DNA from: JBGTSJ01 sp041940305
GTDB lineage: Bacteria > Planctomycetota > Planctomycetia > Planctomycetales > Planctomycetaceae
Length of the DNA: 64,000 nt
Direction: 5' to 3'
Assembly: GCA_041940305.1 (NCBI GenBank)
Contig: JBGTSJ010000016.1
Coordinates: forward strand, 85,009-149,008
A program made the position numbers and the translations under genes. The notes under the pieces were generated by a model. The model had not been told where the DNA came from and did no database searches. It saw only the letters and a program-made list of their open reading frames with translations. Shown here one piece after another: positions 45,501 to 53,003 of the stretch (the stretch's first letter is position 1; every line of letters begins with the position of its first letter).

Positions 45501-46859
45501 GTGTGCGCATTGTCCGGGCATGGCGATCCGCGGGTGCGCCTGCAGGCGGCACTGTCGCTGGGGGAATCGGAGTCCGAGACCGCGGCCGAAGCGCTGGCTC
45601 AACTGGCGATTGACCCGAACGGCGACTCGTGGCAGCGGGCCGCCGTGCTGAGTTCGGCCCGCTCGCAGGGAGAGTCGATTCTGGCCGCCGTGCTGCGCGA
45701 TTCCACTTCGGCGGAGGACCGGACGCAACTGGTCTCGCAACTGATTGCGACGACGCTGGGGGACGAACCGGCGTCGGGCGCGGCGCGGGTGCTCGCGGCG
45801 ATTCTGCCGCACGAAGATACCGAGATAGAGGACTGGCGATTGACCGCCCTGGGTGCAGTACTGGACGCGCTGCAGCGGGACCGAATTGACCTGGCCCGGT
45901 TGGAGGAGTCGAGCCCCGCATTGCAGGACGCTTTCTCGGATGCCGACGTGCTCTTCGAGCAGGCGAGGGTCGTGGCCCGAGACGCGGACCTTCCGCCGGC
46001 GCGGCGGGCAGCGGCGTCCCGCGTGCTGGCGCGCCGTCCGGCCCGAATGGAGGCGGACCGGGCCGTGCTGCTGGCCTGGTTGAGTCCACAAGAACCGCCC
46101 GAACTCCAGTCCGCCGCCGTCGCAGCCCTAGTCCGATCGGGCGCGGACCAGACGGCATCTCAACTGCTCTCCGCGTGGCCGGCCGCTGCGCCCGCGCTGC
46201 GGTCGGAGATCCTGCAGGCATTGCTGACTCGGGAATCGTGGACACGCAGCCTGCTGGCGGCATTGCGGAACAACGATTTGTCTCCGGCGGACCTGGATGC
46301 GACGACGCGGAACCGTCTGCTCGAACATCCGTCCGAAGAATTGCGGGCGGTGGCCGCGTCAATGATCGGCGCCGCCGGTTCGGCGGATCGACAGGCGGTC
46401 GTCGATTCCCATCAGTCGGTGCTTGAGTTGGAGAGCGATCCAGACCGGGGCGCGGTGGTGTTTCAGCAACGCTGCGCGACGTGCCATCGCCACGGGGACG
46501 TGGGACGGGACGTCGGAGCACGGCTATCGGCCCTGCAAAACAAAACGTCCGAGTTCCTGCTGACGGCGATCCTTGATCCCAACCGGGCGACGGAAGCGAA
46601 GTACACGGCGTACTCGGTGCTGATGACCGACGGCCGCGTGCTCAGCGGGATGATCGTCGAGGAAACCGCGACGAGCCTGACGCTCGCCAAGCCGGACGGG
46701 AACCGGGACGTGCTGCTGCGCATCGACATCGAGGAACTGTCCGGCACAGGGAAGTCGTTCATGCCGGAGGGCCTCGAGCGGGACCTGACGCCCCAGCAAC
46801 TGGCGGACGTCATCGCATTCGTGCAGTCGATCCAGCAACCCGAAAACGGTGGCGACTGA
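42564..46859 (+). CDS. ceramidase-like / PVC dehydrogenase / HEAT / c-type cytochrome fusion
   Basis: 1,431 residues, signal peptide at 1-22, GGAGG 5 nt before the ATG. Residues ~30-475 resemble the neutral ceramidase N-terminal domain (CGVAKIDITPDTPVRLSGYG, FTHSHTAPHIGRG, YACHCTTFGGD with zinc-type His). Residues ~480-860 are a PVC-type membrane-bound dehydrogenase propeller (FAVGPDGRLWVVEMGDYP, DVDGDGRYDEG, FARDTDGDGAADE). ~870-1285 are helical HEAT-like repeats. The C-terminus is the PVC heme domain with Cys1304-A-T-Cys1307-His1308 and a distal FMPEGLERDL. The propeller-HEAT-cytochrome order is common in planctomycetes; joining to a ceramidase-like hydrolase is not. Probably periplasmic, coupling hydrolysis and oxidation; inference. 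Confidence 0.85.
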   Translation: MHVAVRLVAALLVCAPFMDAAADDGEAPFRCGVAKIDITPDTPVRLSGYGNRAQPYEGVDERLFARAVALQSGEGPPMVLVSVDTIGFPGVLTTEIHKAVEELHGLPRANLAVTFTHSHTAPHIGRGLSNLFSTPLSDDERSATEAYTDLVRDRVIEAVNGALESLEPARLHYAEGAAHFAVNRRVLQDGVWTGFGINAQGPVDHSLPVLKVTGANDELVAVLFNYACHCTTFGGDYNRVNGDWAGYAASYIEEAHEGAVALSTIGCGADANPERDSARALQIAQAQGREISDEVARLLSGEMTEITEPVRATYGFAGLPIDRPSVDELRGRLNDNSPQVRRHAEHMLEVHERMGRLPETYPMPIQVWRFADQFAMVFLGGEVCVDYAFRIKEELGGDDADAEALPVWVTAYANDVFGYVAPERMRSEGGYEVDFSMIYYLQPGRWSSGTEDVILRRVHELYDDQIPQGPLSLEDSLEQFTLPDGLAIGVVAAEPLIADPVNFAVGPDGRLWVVEMGDYPRGDPAHESNSWDRRPAPAGRIRVLTDVDGDGRYDEGVTFVDDLNYPTGVFPWRDGALITCAPDILFARDTDGDGAADEREVLYTGFVESNPQHRINGFCYGLDGWLYLGSGASSGDITCVRTGEVVNVSGRDSRIRPDDGLLQAESGETQFGRCRDDWGNWFGNSNSHPLFQFVISDRYLGRNPYVPSPHPRVFLTDPPTAPPVYPTSRTVDRFNDLFAEDRFTSACSPTIFRDATLGPDVQGAAFVCEPVHNLVSRLMLSGDGNVMQARRHPDEAASEFLGSRDNWFRPTRLATGPDGTLWVADMYRMVIEHPEWIPEAWQERLNLYAGNDRGRIYRVYRSDEAESGSRPLAIPDLTQLPDMDLVLQLRSSNGWRRDTAELLLVQRESITPNAESALRRLLREPDAPARLHALCVLDQRGLLTSGELELLLKDEHAGVVRQAVTISEQWLDEPPILSAVCALSGHGDPRVRLQAALSLGESESETAAEALAQLAIDPNGDSWQRAAVLSSARSQGESILAAVLRDSTSAEDRTQLVSQLIATTLGDEPASGAARVLAAILPHEDTEIEDWRLTALGAVLDALQRDRIDLARLEESSPALQDAFSDADVLFEQARVVARDADLPPARRAAASRVLARRPARMEADRAVLLAWLSPQEPPELQSAAVAALVRSGADQTASQLLSAWPAAAPALRSEILQALLTRESWTRSLLAALRNNDLSPADLDATTRNRLLEHPSEELRAVAASMIGAAGSADRQAVVDSHQSVLELESDPDRGAVVFQQRCATCHRHGDVGRDVGARLSALQNKTSEFLLTAILDPNRATEAKYTAYSVLMTDGRVLSGMIVEETATSLTLAKPDGNRDVLLRIDIEELSGTGKSFMPEGLERDLTPQQLADVIAFVQSIQQPENGGD

Positions 46860-47120
46860 GCGGCTCCAAGCGCTCTCTGCGCAGAGGGGGCCGCGGATGA
46901 CGCGGATCGGACGGATTTGCGCAGATCAGTGGGGGTCGCAGTTGCCGCGGGCGAGTCGTTGGGTTCGAAGGCAGTTTAGTCGGACCCAAATTCTGCACCT
47001 CACCTGTTGCCGTCGAATTCTCCGCGCGCCGTCGTCCTTTGTGCCTTTGTGACTTTGTGGTTCTTTCTTTCTTGAAGATCGAAATAGAACTACGACGGCT
47101 CCGCGGTCTCTTCGCGCGGA
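46860..47120. repeat. low-complexity repeat-type spacer
   Basis: 261 bp, no gene. GGAT-rich CCGCGGATGACGCGGATCGG begins at 46891. A threefold CTTTGTG tandem (CTTTGTGC, CTTTGTGA, CTTTGTGG) is at 47037-47060, then TTCTTTCTTTC. A related GGAT-rich stretch is at 23621-23670. The open frame across it on the complement is the usual artefact of such spacers. Confidence 0.6.
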
Positions 47121-47543
47121 TCAGTGAGGCTGCAGGAACTCCTCGAGGGCGATGAGGAGGGGGTCGATGGTTTGAGGCTGGATACGGCGGCCGGGTTTGA
47201 AGGGGAACCAGCGATAGGATTCGTGCTCGGTCGTGACGATCGGCACGTCCCGCTGCAACCAGCCGAGATAGATCATCAGAGTCTTGGGCCAGGTCTGCCC
47301 GCCCGTCCTCTTGGAACGGACGTCGTAGCGGAGCGAGAAGCGGAAGTCGGGATCGATCTCTACGGCGTCGGGGGGAATGCCGGTCTCCTCGTGGAGTTCG
47401 CGGAGAGCACACTGCAGGTCGGTCTCGCCCGGATCGACGTGTCCCTTGGGCAGGTCCCAGCGGGTGGGGTGCCGCATCAGCAGAAACTCGCGGACCGGGT
47501 CTCCCCGGACGATCAGGACGCCGCACGACCGAAGTTCGTTCAT
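47121..47543 (-). CDS. Nudix hydrolase, Ap4A-hydrolase-like
   Basis: 140 residues. The Nudix box starts at Gly34: GHVDPGE, then RELHEETGI, with all catalytic Glu present. SCGVLIVRG opens the domain and FPFKPGRRIQPQ lies near the end, as in bis(5'-nucleosyl)-tetraphosphatases of the asymmetrical kind. Substrate could also be another NDP-X. TACAAT on the complement (47592-47597) may be its -10. Divergent from the zinc-ribbon gene. Confidence 0.88.
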   Translation of the reverse strand: MNELRSCGVLIVRGDPVREFLLMRHPTRWDLPKGHVDPGETDLQCALRELHEETGIPPDAVEIDPDFRFSLRYDVRSKRTGGQTWPKTLMIYLGWLQRDVPIVTTEHESYRWFPFKPGRRIQPQTIDPLLIALEEFLQPH

Positions 47544-47666
47544 TTTGTGGCAGGATGTTGTAAGCTGAAAGTCATTGCCTGTGGCGCTCCTATTGTAGCA
47601 GCCGCGGGTGGGACCGGCCCGAGCGCCGGACTGTCGTCGAGACGCCGATACCGCAACCGACTTCGC

Positions 47667-48800
47667 ATGCCGATCAAGTTTCGTTGTTCCCACTGTCAGC
47701 AGTTCCTGGGCATCTCCCGCGCCAAGGCGGGGCTGGTGACGGACTGTCCGACGTGCGGGCGCACGATCCGGGTGCCGGAACTGGACGGATCGGTGAAGCC
47801 GCTGCCGAAGGCCGAACTGGATCTGAAGGACTCGGAGCTTTCCGACGCGCTGGCCGCGTTGGCGCGAATCGGTGATGCTCCCGCCAAAGCGGGGGGAGAA
47901 GCCACGGAGCGCTCGCCGGCATCGGCCTCCCCGGCAGCCGTGGCTGTCGCTCCGCGCAGGGAAACGGTGCCGGTCCCCCTGCCCGAGCCGGTCTCCCTTG
48001 CGCCCTCGATCCCAATTGCGGCGGAGCCGGTCGAGATGCAATCGGCCGGCCCCTCTGTCAGACGCTCCGAAGAAGCGCTGGCGGAACTGGCGAGCCTGCC
48101 TTCGGAACGTCGCCGCGCAACAACGCATAAGCCGGAGGCGGGTCGGGATGGTCCGGCGAAGTGGATCGCGGCGTTTGCCACCGGGTTCCTGATGTTTGGG
48201 GCCGGGTTCTTCGTCGGTCGCGGCACGGCGACGTCGGAAACGCCGTCGGTGTCCACAGAGCCGACCTCCACAGCGGGCGAGACTGCGGAGACGCGTCCCG
48301 GCGCCGATGCTTCGCCTGCCGCGAGCCCGCTGCCGGCCGAACCGTCCGGCTCGCTGACGCCGGCGCTCACCGGGCGGATCACTTTCGTCAACAGTGACGG
48401 CGCGACCGGTCCGGACGAGGGGGCGCGGGTCATCGTGCTGCCGGAACAGCGGGAGGGGAGCGCGAAGCTGGCGGTGGTTGGTTTCCGGGCGGGCGCGTCC
48501 TCAGCAGACCAGCAGCTTTCCCGAACGTCGCTGCGCGCCCTGGGGGGGGACTACACGATCGCCGATGCCGAGGGGCGCTACACCATCCAGCTGCCGAATG
48601 CGGGGACGTACCACGTGCTGATCATGTCGCGGCACCAGCCGCGCGACGACGCCGGTTTTCTGGACCCGAACGTGCAGCGCATCCTAAGCGAATACTTCGA
48701 CCGTCCGGCCAGCCTGATCGGCCCGGTCGCCTATCACCTTGGGCCTTTCCGGTTCCAGGGGGACTCGGCTTCGCCGCGCGACCACCTGTTCGAGCGGTGA
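47667..48800 (+). CDS. zinc-ribbon membrane protein with carboxypeptidase-regulatory-like domain
   Basis: 377 residues. Residues 4-32 form a zinc ribbon (FRCSHCQQFLGI then DCPTCGRTIRVP). A disordered charged/proline-rich segment follows to about 165, a membrane helix (WIAAFATGFLMFGAGFFVG) near 170, a second low-complexity linker, and a beta-sandwich at the end (GRITFVNSDG, GARVIVLPEQ, DAEGRYTIQLPNAGTYHVLI). The topology puts the zinc ribbon in the cytoplasm and the sandwich outside. Such modular proteins are typical of planctomycetes; function unknown. Confidence 0.72.
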   Translation: MPIKFRCSHCQQFLGISRAKAGLVTDCPTCGRTIRVPELDGSVKPLPKAELDLKDSELSDALAALARIGDAPAKAGGEATERSPASASPAAVAVAPRRETVPVPLPEPVSLAPSIPIAAEPVEMQSAGPSVRRSEEALAELASLPSERRRATTHKPEAGRDGPAKWIAAFATGFLMFGAGFFVGRGTATSETPSVSTEPTSTAGETAETRPGADASPAASPLPAEPSGSLTPALTGRITFVNSDGATGPDEGARVIVLPEQREGSAKLAVVGFRAGASSADQQLSRTSLRALGGDYTIADAEGRYTIQLPNAGTYHVLIMSRHQPRDDAGFLDPNVQRILSEYFDRPASLIGPVAYHLGPFRFQGDSASPRDHLFER

Positions 48801-48830
48801 GCGACTGCGAGCTGAGCGTCGGGCCGAAGC

Positions 48831-49997
48831 TCAGTAGCGGAAGATCGCCGCAACTCCGCTGCGAGTCGGCATCCGCTCAGCCGGAACCACAACGACTTCG
48901 CCGTCCTGCAGCAGCACGATCTGCGCGAGTTCGTCCAGCATGTCGTTGATCTGCGGGTCATCGAGGTCGGCTGTGAGCATCTCTCCGGTTTCGCGGTCGA
49001 TCGAGCCGGGCGCCTCGCGGCCTGCTTCGATCAGGAGGACGCCCACGCGTCCTTCCGTGGCCGCCTTCGCGACCAACTGCAATTCGTCGGCAGCGGCCTG
49101 CTGGGCCTGCGCCGTGTGGAAGTCGTTGACGCGCTCTTCCAGCCGCCGGAGGTAATGTGGCTCCACCACTTTCCACGCCCGGGAGCGAAGTTCGTCGACC
49201 TCGACAGCGCCCGGGTCAATCTCGATTCCTTCTTCAAGAAGGAAGGGATTATGGCTCACTTCGCGGAACGGTCCGTGATGCTCCGGCAATGCCGCCAGGA
49301 TCAGCGGCAGCCCCGATCGGCGGGAGTGATGTTCCAGAATGGCGCGATCGACCACGCGGAAGAATCGCTCGCGATCGATCTCCCGTTCATCCTTACGGCC
49401 GCCGTGCCCGTGATACATGGACGGCTCGCCATGCGGGGCGCGGGGATCGCCCGAGCCGTCGCCATATGAGGCGACAGTCTGATGTGATTCGGTCTTCTCC
49501 CGGCCCAGAGCCGCTTCGAGGGTGGTCGGGACGTCTTCCAGCGTGACGGGATCGAGCGCATCCCGATTGCCCTCAAACAGGGAGACTTCTTCCCGGTTGA
49601 GACAGAGCACCTGAAATCGATCCGCGGACTGGAGCGTGCGCAGCAGCGGCTTGGTATGAAAGCGGTCGGCAACGACCAGCAGTTCCTCGACGGGACGCTG
49701 CAGATCAAACACGTGCAGCTCGCTGCCGGTCCCGAGCACCGCGAGTGCTTCAGTGCGATGCTGCCAAAACTGCTCATCGTCGGCGAGCGCCTGAAACCGG
49801 CTGAGCACCGGCTTGATCTGCCGGCTCGAATACTTCTGCCCCAGAGACTCTTCCATCGCTTTCAGCGAGTTGCGATAGCGGACCGGGTCCTGCCGGCTGT
49901 CCGGGAACGCTCGATGTGTGGGAATGTACAGAGAGACACACGGTCCCTCATGGGGGGTCAGCAGTTGGAGGAGGTCCTGCATGGCGATCTGTTGCAT
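48831..49997 (-). CDS. baeRF family 3 protein (bacterial release-factor-like)
   Basis: 388 residues; ATG 49997 with AAGGA 8 nt upstream, a second ATG at 49982. GPCVSLYIPTHRAFPDSRQDP, DDEQFWQHRTEALAVLG, VVADRFHTKPLLRTL, RFQVLCLNREEVSLFEG and LVLIEAG-like end match what is known of bacterial archaeo-eukaryotic release factor proteins, family 3, which share the eRF1/Pelota domain-2/3 fold. They are predicted to act on ribosomes, possibly in peptide release or rescue. Encoded right behind HPF (59 bp gap), which supports this. A GGQ-type motif was not found. Confidence 0.78.
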   Translation of the reverse strand: MQQIAMQDLLQLLTPHEGPCVSLYIPTHRAFPDSRQDPVRYRNSLKAMEESLGQKYSSRQIKPVLSRFQALADDEQFWQHRTEALAVLGTGSELHVFDLQRPVEELLVVADRFHTKPLLRTLQSADRFQVLCLNREEVSLFEGNRDALDPVTLEDVPTTLEAALGREKTESHQTVASYGDGSGDPRAPHGEPSMYHGHGGRKDEREIDRERFFRVVDRAILEHHSRRSGLPLILAALPEHHGPFREVSHNPFLLEEGIEIDPGAVEVDELRSRAWKVVEPHYLRRLEERVNDFHTAQAQQAAADELQLVAKAATEGRVGVLLIEAGREAPGSIDRETGEMLTADLDDPQINDMLDELAQIVLLQDGEVVVVPAERMPTRSGVAAIFRY

Positions 49998-50056
49998 GAC
50001 GGGCGTCCTTTCTGAATCGCTCAAGACTTCGATGATCTGGATGGGAGCGCGGGTCG

Positions 50057-50407
50057 TCAGTCGGATTCCTCTCCCGCGAATGACGTGCGCCCCTTGACGT
50101 TGCCGAGCCGGGACGTCGTGCGATCGAGCGCGCGTTTCAGCTTGTCGATCGCACCGTCCACCGCCTCCGGGAGAGTGGCGGCTTCGTGGGTCACGGCGAC
50201 CGGCTTCAATCCGGCGAGCCGGGCCTCCATCACGCACTGCTTGTCCCGGTCGCCGGTCTTGTGGCTGTTGGCGTCCTTGAGATGGACCTCCACGCGCGTC
50301 AGTTGTGGCTCGAAGCGCCCGAAGGCAGCGGACACATCCTGCTCAACCATGGATTCGAGTTCGGCAGAGCCCTCGATGTGGTTGTCCGTGTTCACCTGAA
50401 TCTGCAT
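50057..50407 (-). CDS. hpf: ribosome hibernation promoting factor, short form
   Basis: 116 residues; ATG 50407 with AGGAG 6 nt upstream. One HPF/RaiA domain: MQIQVNTDNHIEGSAELES, FGRFEPQLTRVEVHLKDAN, then KQCVMEARLAGLKPVAVTH and DGAIDKLKRALDR. It has no C-terminal dimerisation domain, so it resembles HPF/YfiA rather than the long form. It binds between ribosomal subunits in stationary phase. Two-gene unit with baeRF3. Confidence 0.88.
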   Translation of the reverse strand: MQIQVNTDNHIEGSAELESMVEQDVSAAFGRFEPQLTRVEVHLKDANSHKTGDRDKQCVMEARLAGLKPVAVTHEAATLPEAVDGAIDKLKRALDRTTSRLGNVKGRTSFAGEESD

Positions 50408-50689
50408 GTCGTGCTCCTGTTTCGGACGACCCCGCCCTGGCCGCTGACCGTCCGCAGCGGTCCGGGATGTGCCAGCGATTCGCGATTCCATCGAACGATC
50501 GCAGGCCGAAACGCCCCGTCGCGGGAAGTGATGGGGTCTCAGCAGCGTGTCAAACGCAGATTGTGTGCCCAATTGCCGCCGGGCATGAGACTTGCGATGA
50601 CATCAGCTCCCATGTCCGGTTTGCTTTCTGTTTCGAGGCGCACGACTAGTTGCTGTGAACGCAATCGCTGCACGTGGCGGCGTGAACGC

Positions 50690-52150
50690 ATGGCGCTCCT
50701 GTTTCTGTTGCTGACGCTGATTGCCGGCAGCGAGTCGGCATGGGCGCAACCTGATCTCGGAGCAGAGGAAGACGAATCGGCCCCCAGTGAAGAACCGGAG
50801 ACGCAGCCGAGCAGTCTGATTGAAGTGCAGCCGGCGGCCCGCGACGACGAGATCGTCGAGCGGCTCAGGAATATCCTCGATGCAACCGGGTGGTTTTCGG
50901 ATCCGGATGTCGTCGTGGATGAGGGGGTGGTGTTTCTCGAGGGCACGGCGAACGACGAGGACTCACGGCGCTGGGCGGGGGACCTGGCGAGGAACACGGA
51001 GGGCGTTGTGGCGGTCGTGAATCAGATGGACGTGGCGACGCCCGCCATGCTGGACTTCCGCCCCGCCTGGGAGGAAACGCGGACGCTGGGCCGCGGGGTT
51101 GTCCAGGCACTGCCGCTGTTCCTGCTGGCGCTGCTGATCCTGGGGCTGGCATGGCTGGCCGCACGGCTCACGACGCGCCTGACCCGCAACGTGCTGCAGC
51201 GCCGCGTGACGATCCCGCTGCTGCGGGAAGTGCTGGCGCGGACCGCGGGCATTCTGCTGTTTCTGATCGGGCTGTACATCATCCTGCGCGTGTCCGGGCT
51301 CACCCGCCTGGCCGTGACGGTCATCGGCGGTACCGGGCTGCTGGGACTGGTGCTCGGCATCGCGTTTCGGGACATCACCGAGAACTTTCTGGCGAGCCTG
51401 TTTCTCAGCCTACAGCATCCTTTCCGCTCAGGAGACTTGCTGGAGATCGGGGACGCCACCGGTTACGTACAGCGGCTGACGTCCCGCACGACGATCCTGA
51501 CGACGCTGGACGGGAACCAGGTGCAGATCCCCAATGCGACCGTGTTCAAGAGCACGATTCGGAACTACACCAGCACGCCCAACCGGCGCGTGGAGTTCAG
51601 CGTGGGGATCGGCTACGACGACTCCATCGCGCATGCGCAGGAAGTGTCGTTGCGCGTCCTCGCGGATCATCCGGCGGTGCTGGGGGAACCGGAGCCGTGG
51701 GTGCTGGTCGACAGCCTGGGAGCGGCGACGGTTAACCTGAAGGTCTACTTCTGGGTCGACGGAACGCGTCACAACTGGATGAAGGTCCGCTCGTCGGTCA
51801 TCCGCCTGATCAAACGGGCGTTGCAGGATGCCGGGGTGTCTCTGCCGGACGAAGCACGGGAAGTCATCTTCCCGCAGCCGGTCCCCGTGCAGATGGTAGG
51901 AGAGGATGGGAAAGCGCCGTCGGCGGACCGCGGCCAGGAACGGACGACGTCCGCTTCCTCGAAGGAAGAGCCGGACGTGGTTGTCACAGCGGCGGAAGGG
52001 GGACTTGAAACCGACGCGGCCGATCTGGAGGAGCAGGCCCGGCACGGCTGGTCACCCGATGGCGGCGAGGACTTGCTCAGCGGGACGCCGCGGACGACGG
52101 CACCCGCAGCGGACGTCGCGGCTCGGGCGTCATCAACCGCCTCAAGCTGA
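50690..52150 (+). CDS. mechanosensitive channel MscS family with BON domain
   Basis: 486 residues with a signal peptide (MALLFLLLTLIAGSESAWAQ). A BON domain lies at about 50-115 (IVERLRNILDATGWFSDPDV, VVFLEGTANDEDSRRWAGDL), then three membrane helices and the MscS pore helix (GTGLLGLVLGIAFRDITENFL) with the beta domain (DLLEIGDATGYVQRLTSRTT, IPNATVFKSTIRNYTS). The C-terminal tail (about 415-486) is acidic and disordered. BON domains bind phospholipid or peptidoglycan-associated partners, so this channel may be tethered. Its last 9 bp overlap the convergent CitG-like gene. Confidence 0.9.
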   Translation: MALLFLLLTLIAGSESAWAQPDLGAEEDESAPSEEPETQPSSLIEVQPAARDDEIVERLRNILDATGWFSDPDVVVDEGVVFLEGTANDEDSRRWAGDLARNTEGVVAVVNQMDVATPAMLDFRPAWEETRTLGRGVVQALPLFLLALLILGLAWLAARLTTRLTRNVLQRRVTIPLLREVLARTAGILLFLIGLYIILRVSGLTRLAVTVIGGTGLLGLVLGIAFRDITENFLASLFLSLQHPFRSGDLLEIGDATGYVQRLTSRTTILTTLDGNQVQIPNATVFKSTIRNYTSTPNRRVEFSVGIGYDDSIAHAQEVSLRVLADHPAVLGEPEPWVLVDSLGAATVNLKVYFWVDGTRHNWMKVRSSVIRLIKRALQDAGVSLPDEAREVIFPQPVPVQMVGEDGKAPSADRGQERTTSASSKEEPDVVVTAAEGGLETDAADLEEQARHGWSPDGGEDLLSGTPRTTAPAADVAARASSTASS

Positions 52151-52993
52151 CCAGCCGTGGTCGCGCATGGCGGCAAAGAGCGTGGCGGCGACGAGATCGG
52201 CCGTTGTTCCGGGGTTACGCCGATGCTGGTCTGCGCGGAGCCATTGGTCCAGTTCTTCGCACAGGCGCAGGGCCTGTTGCTGCTCGGGCCAGCCGGCGTC
52301 GAGGACGTGCTGAGCACGTTGCGCCGATTCGGCGGCGACGGCGTCTCCGCACTTGCGCGCGATGAGCGAGTCTGGGAAGCGGGCCATCAGCGCGAGGTGG
52401 AGTCCGATGATCGAGCGTTCCCAGTCATCCGTCCGCCGGGTCCACTCCAGCAGTTCCGGGACTCCGATGTGGAGCACGTCACGGAAGTTGTGCGCATACT
52501 GCGCGGCGATGCGGTCGCGCGCGGCCGCGAGCCGCATGACGTCGACCAGTCCCAGCGACGGCTCATCCGCGACGTCCTGCTCCGAGGCACGCCCCATGCC
52601 GCCGGGGGCAGCCAGGCGAATCGCCTGGTAGACGAGGCGCGAATCATCGACCGACGTCCGCCGGAGACAGTCTTCGATCCCGCTGCTGAGGGAGACATCG
52701 AGCGGTACAGCGGCGAGCGGGGCGAGGAGCAGGATCATTCCGAGGTTGCTGTTGGTCGGGACCTCGGCCCGGGTCGCGCGGACCGCATCGAGCACGGCGG
52801 CGCCGATGCCGCGGGCGCCGGTCTCGGCGAGGATCGGCGCGACGGCGTCTGCGGACCGGAGAAAGTCGTCGCAGGTGAGGTCGTGAAATGACGCCCCGGG
52901 ATGCACGTTGCCGGGCTTGCGGGCGAGGACTTCCAGCCGGCATGCCTCGCGGAGTAATGCACTCAGCCCCGCTGCATGGGAGCGACCGCTCAT
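52142..52993 (-). CDS. CitG/MdcB-family triphosphoribosyl-dephospho-CoA synthase-like protein
   Basis: 283 residues. LARKPGNVHPGASF, TNSNLGMILLLAPL, HNFRDVLH and RNPGTTADLVAATLF are the conserved blocks of the family. CitG makes the prosthetic-group precursor of citrate lyase, but no citrate lyase gene is near. In planctomycetes and methylotrophs, family members also occur with tetrahydromethanopterin-type C1 genes, which is the alternative. Start ATG 52993. It follows a metallophosphoesterase by 10 bp, so the two share an operon. Confidence 0.8.
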   Translation of the reverse strand: MSGRSHAAGLSALLREACRLEVLARKPGNVHPGASFHDLTCDDFLRSADAVAPILAETGARGIGAAVLDAVRATRAEVPTNSNLGMILLLAPLAAVPLDVSLSSGIEDCLRRTSVDDSRLVYQAIRLAAPGGMGRASEQDVADEPSLGLVDVMRLAAARDRIAAQYAHNFRDVLHIGVPELLEWTRRTDDWERSIIGLHLALMARFPDSLIARKCGDAVAAESAQRAQHVLDAGWPEQQQALRLCEELDQWLRADQHRRNPGTTADLVAATLFAAMRDHGWSA

Positions 52994-53003
52994 CGTCGGG
53001 CCC

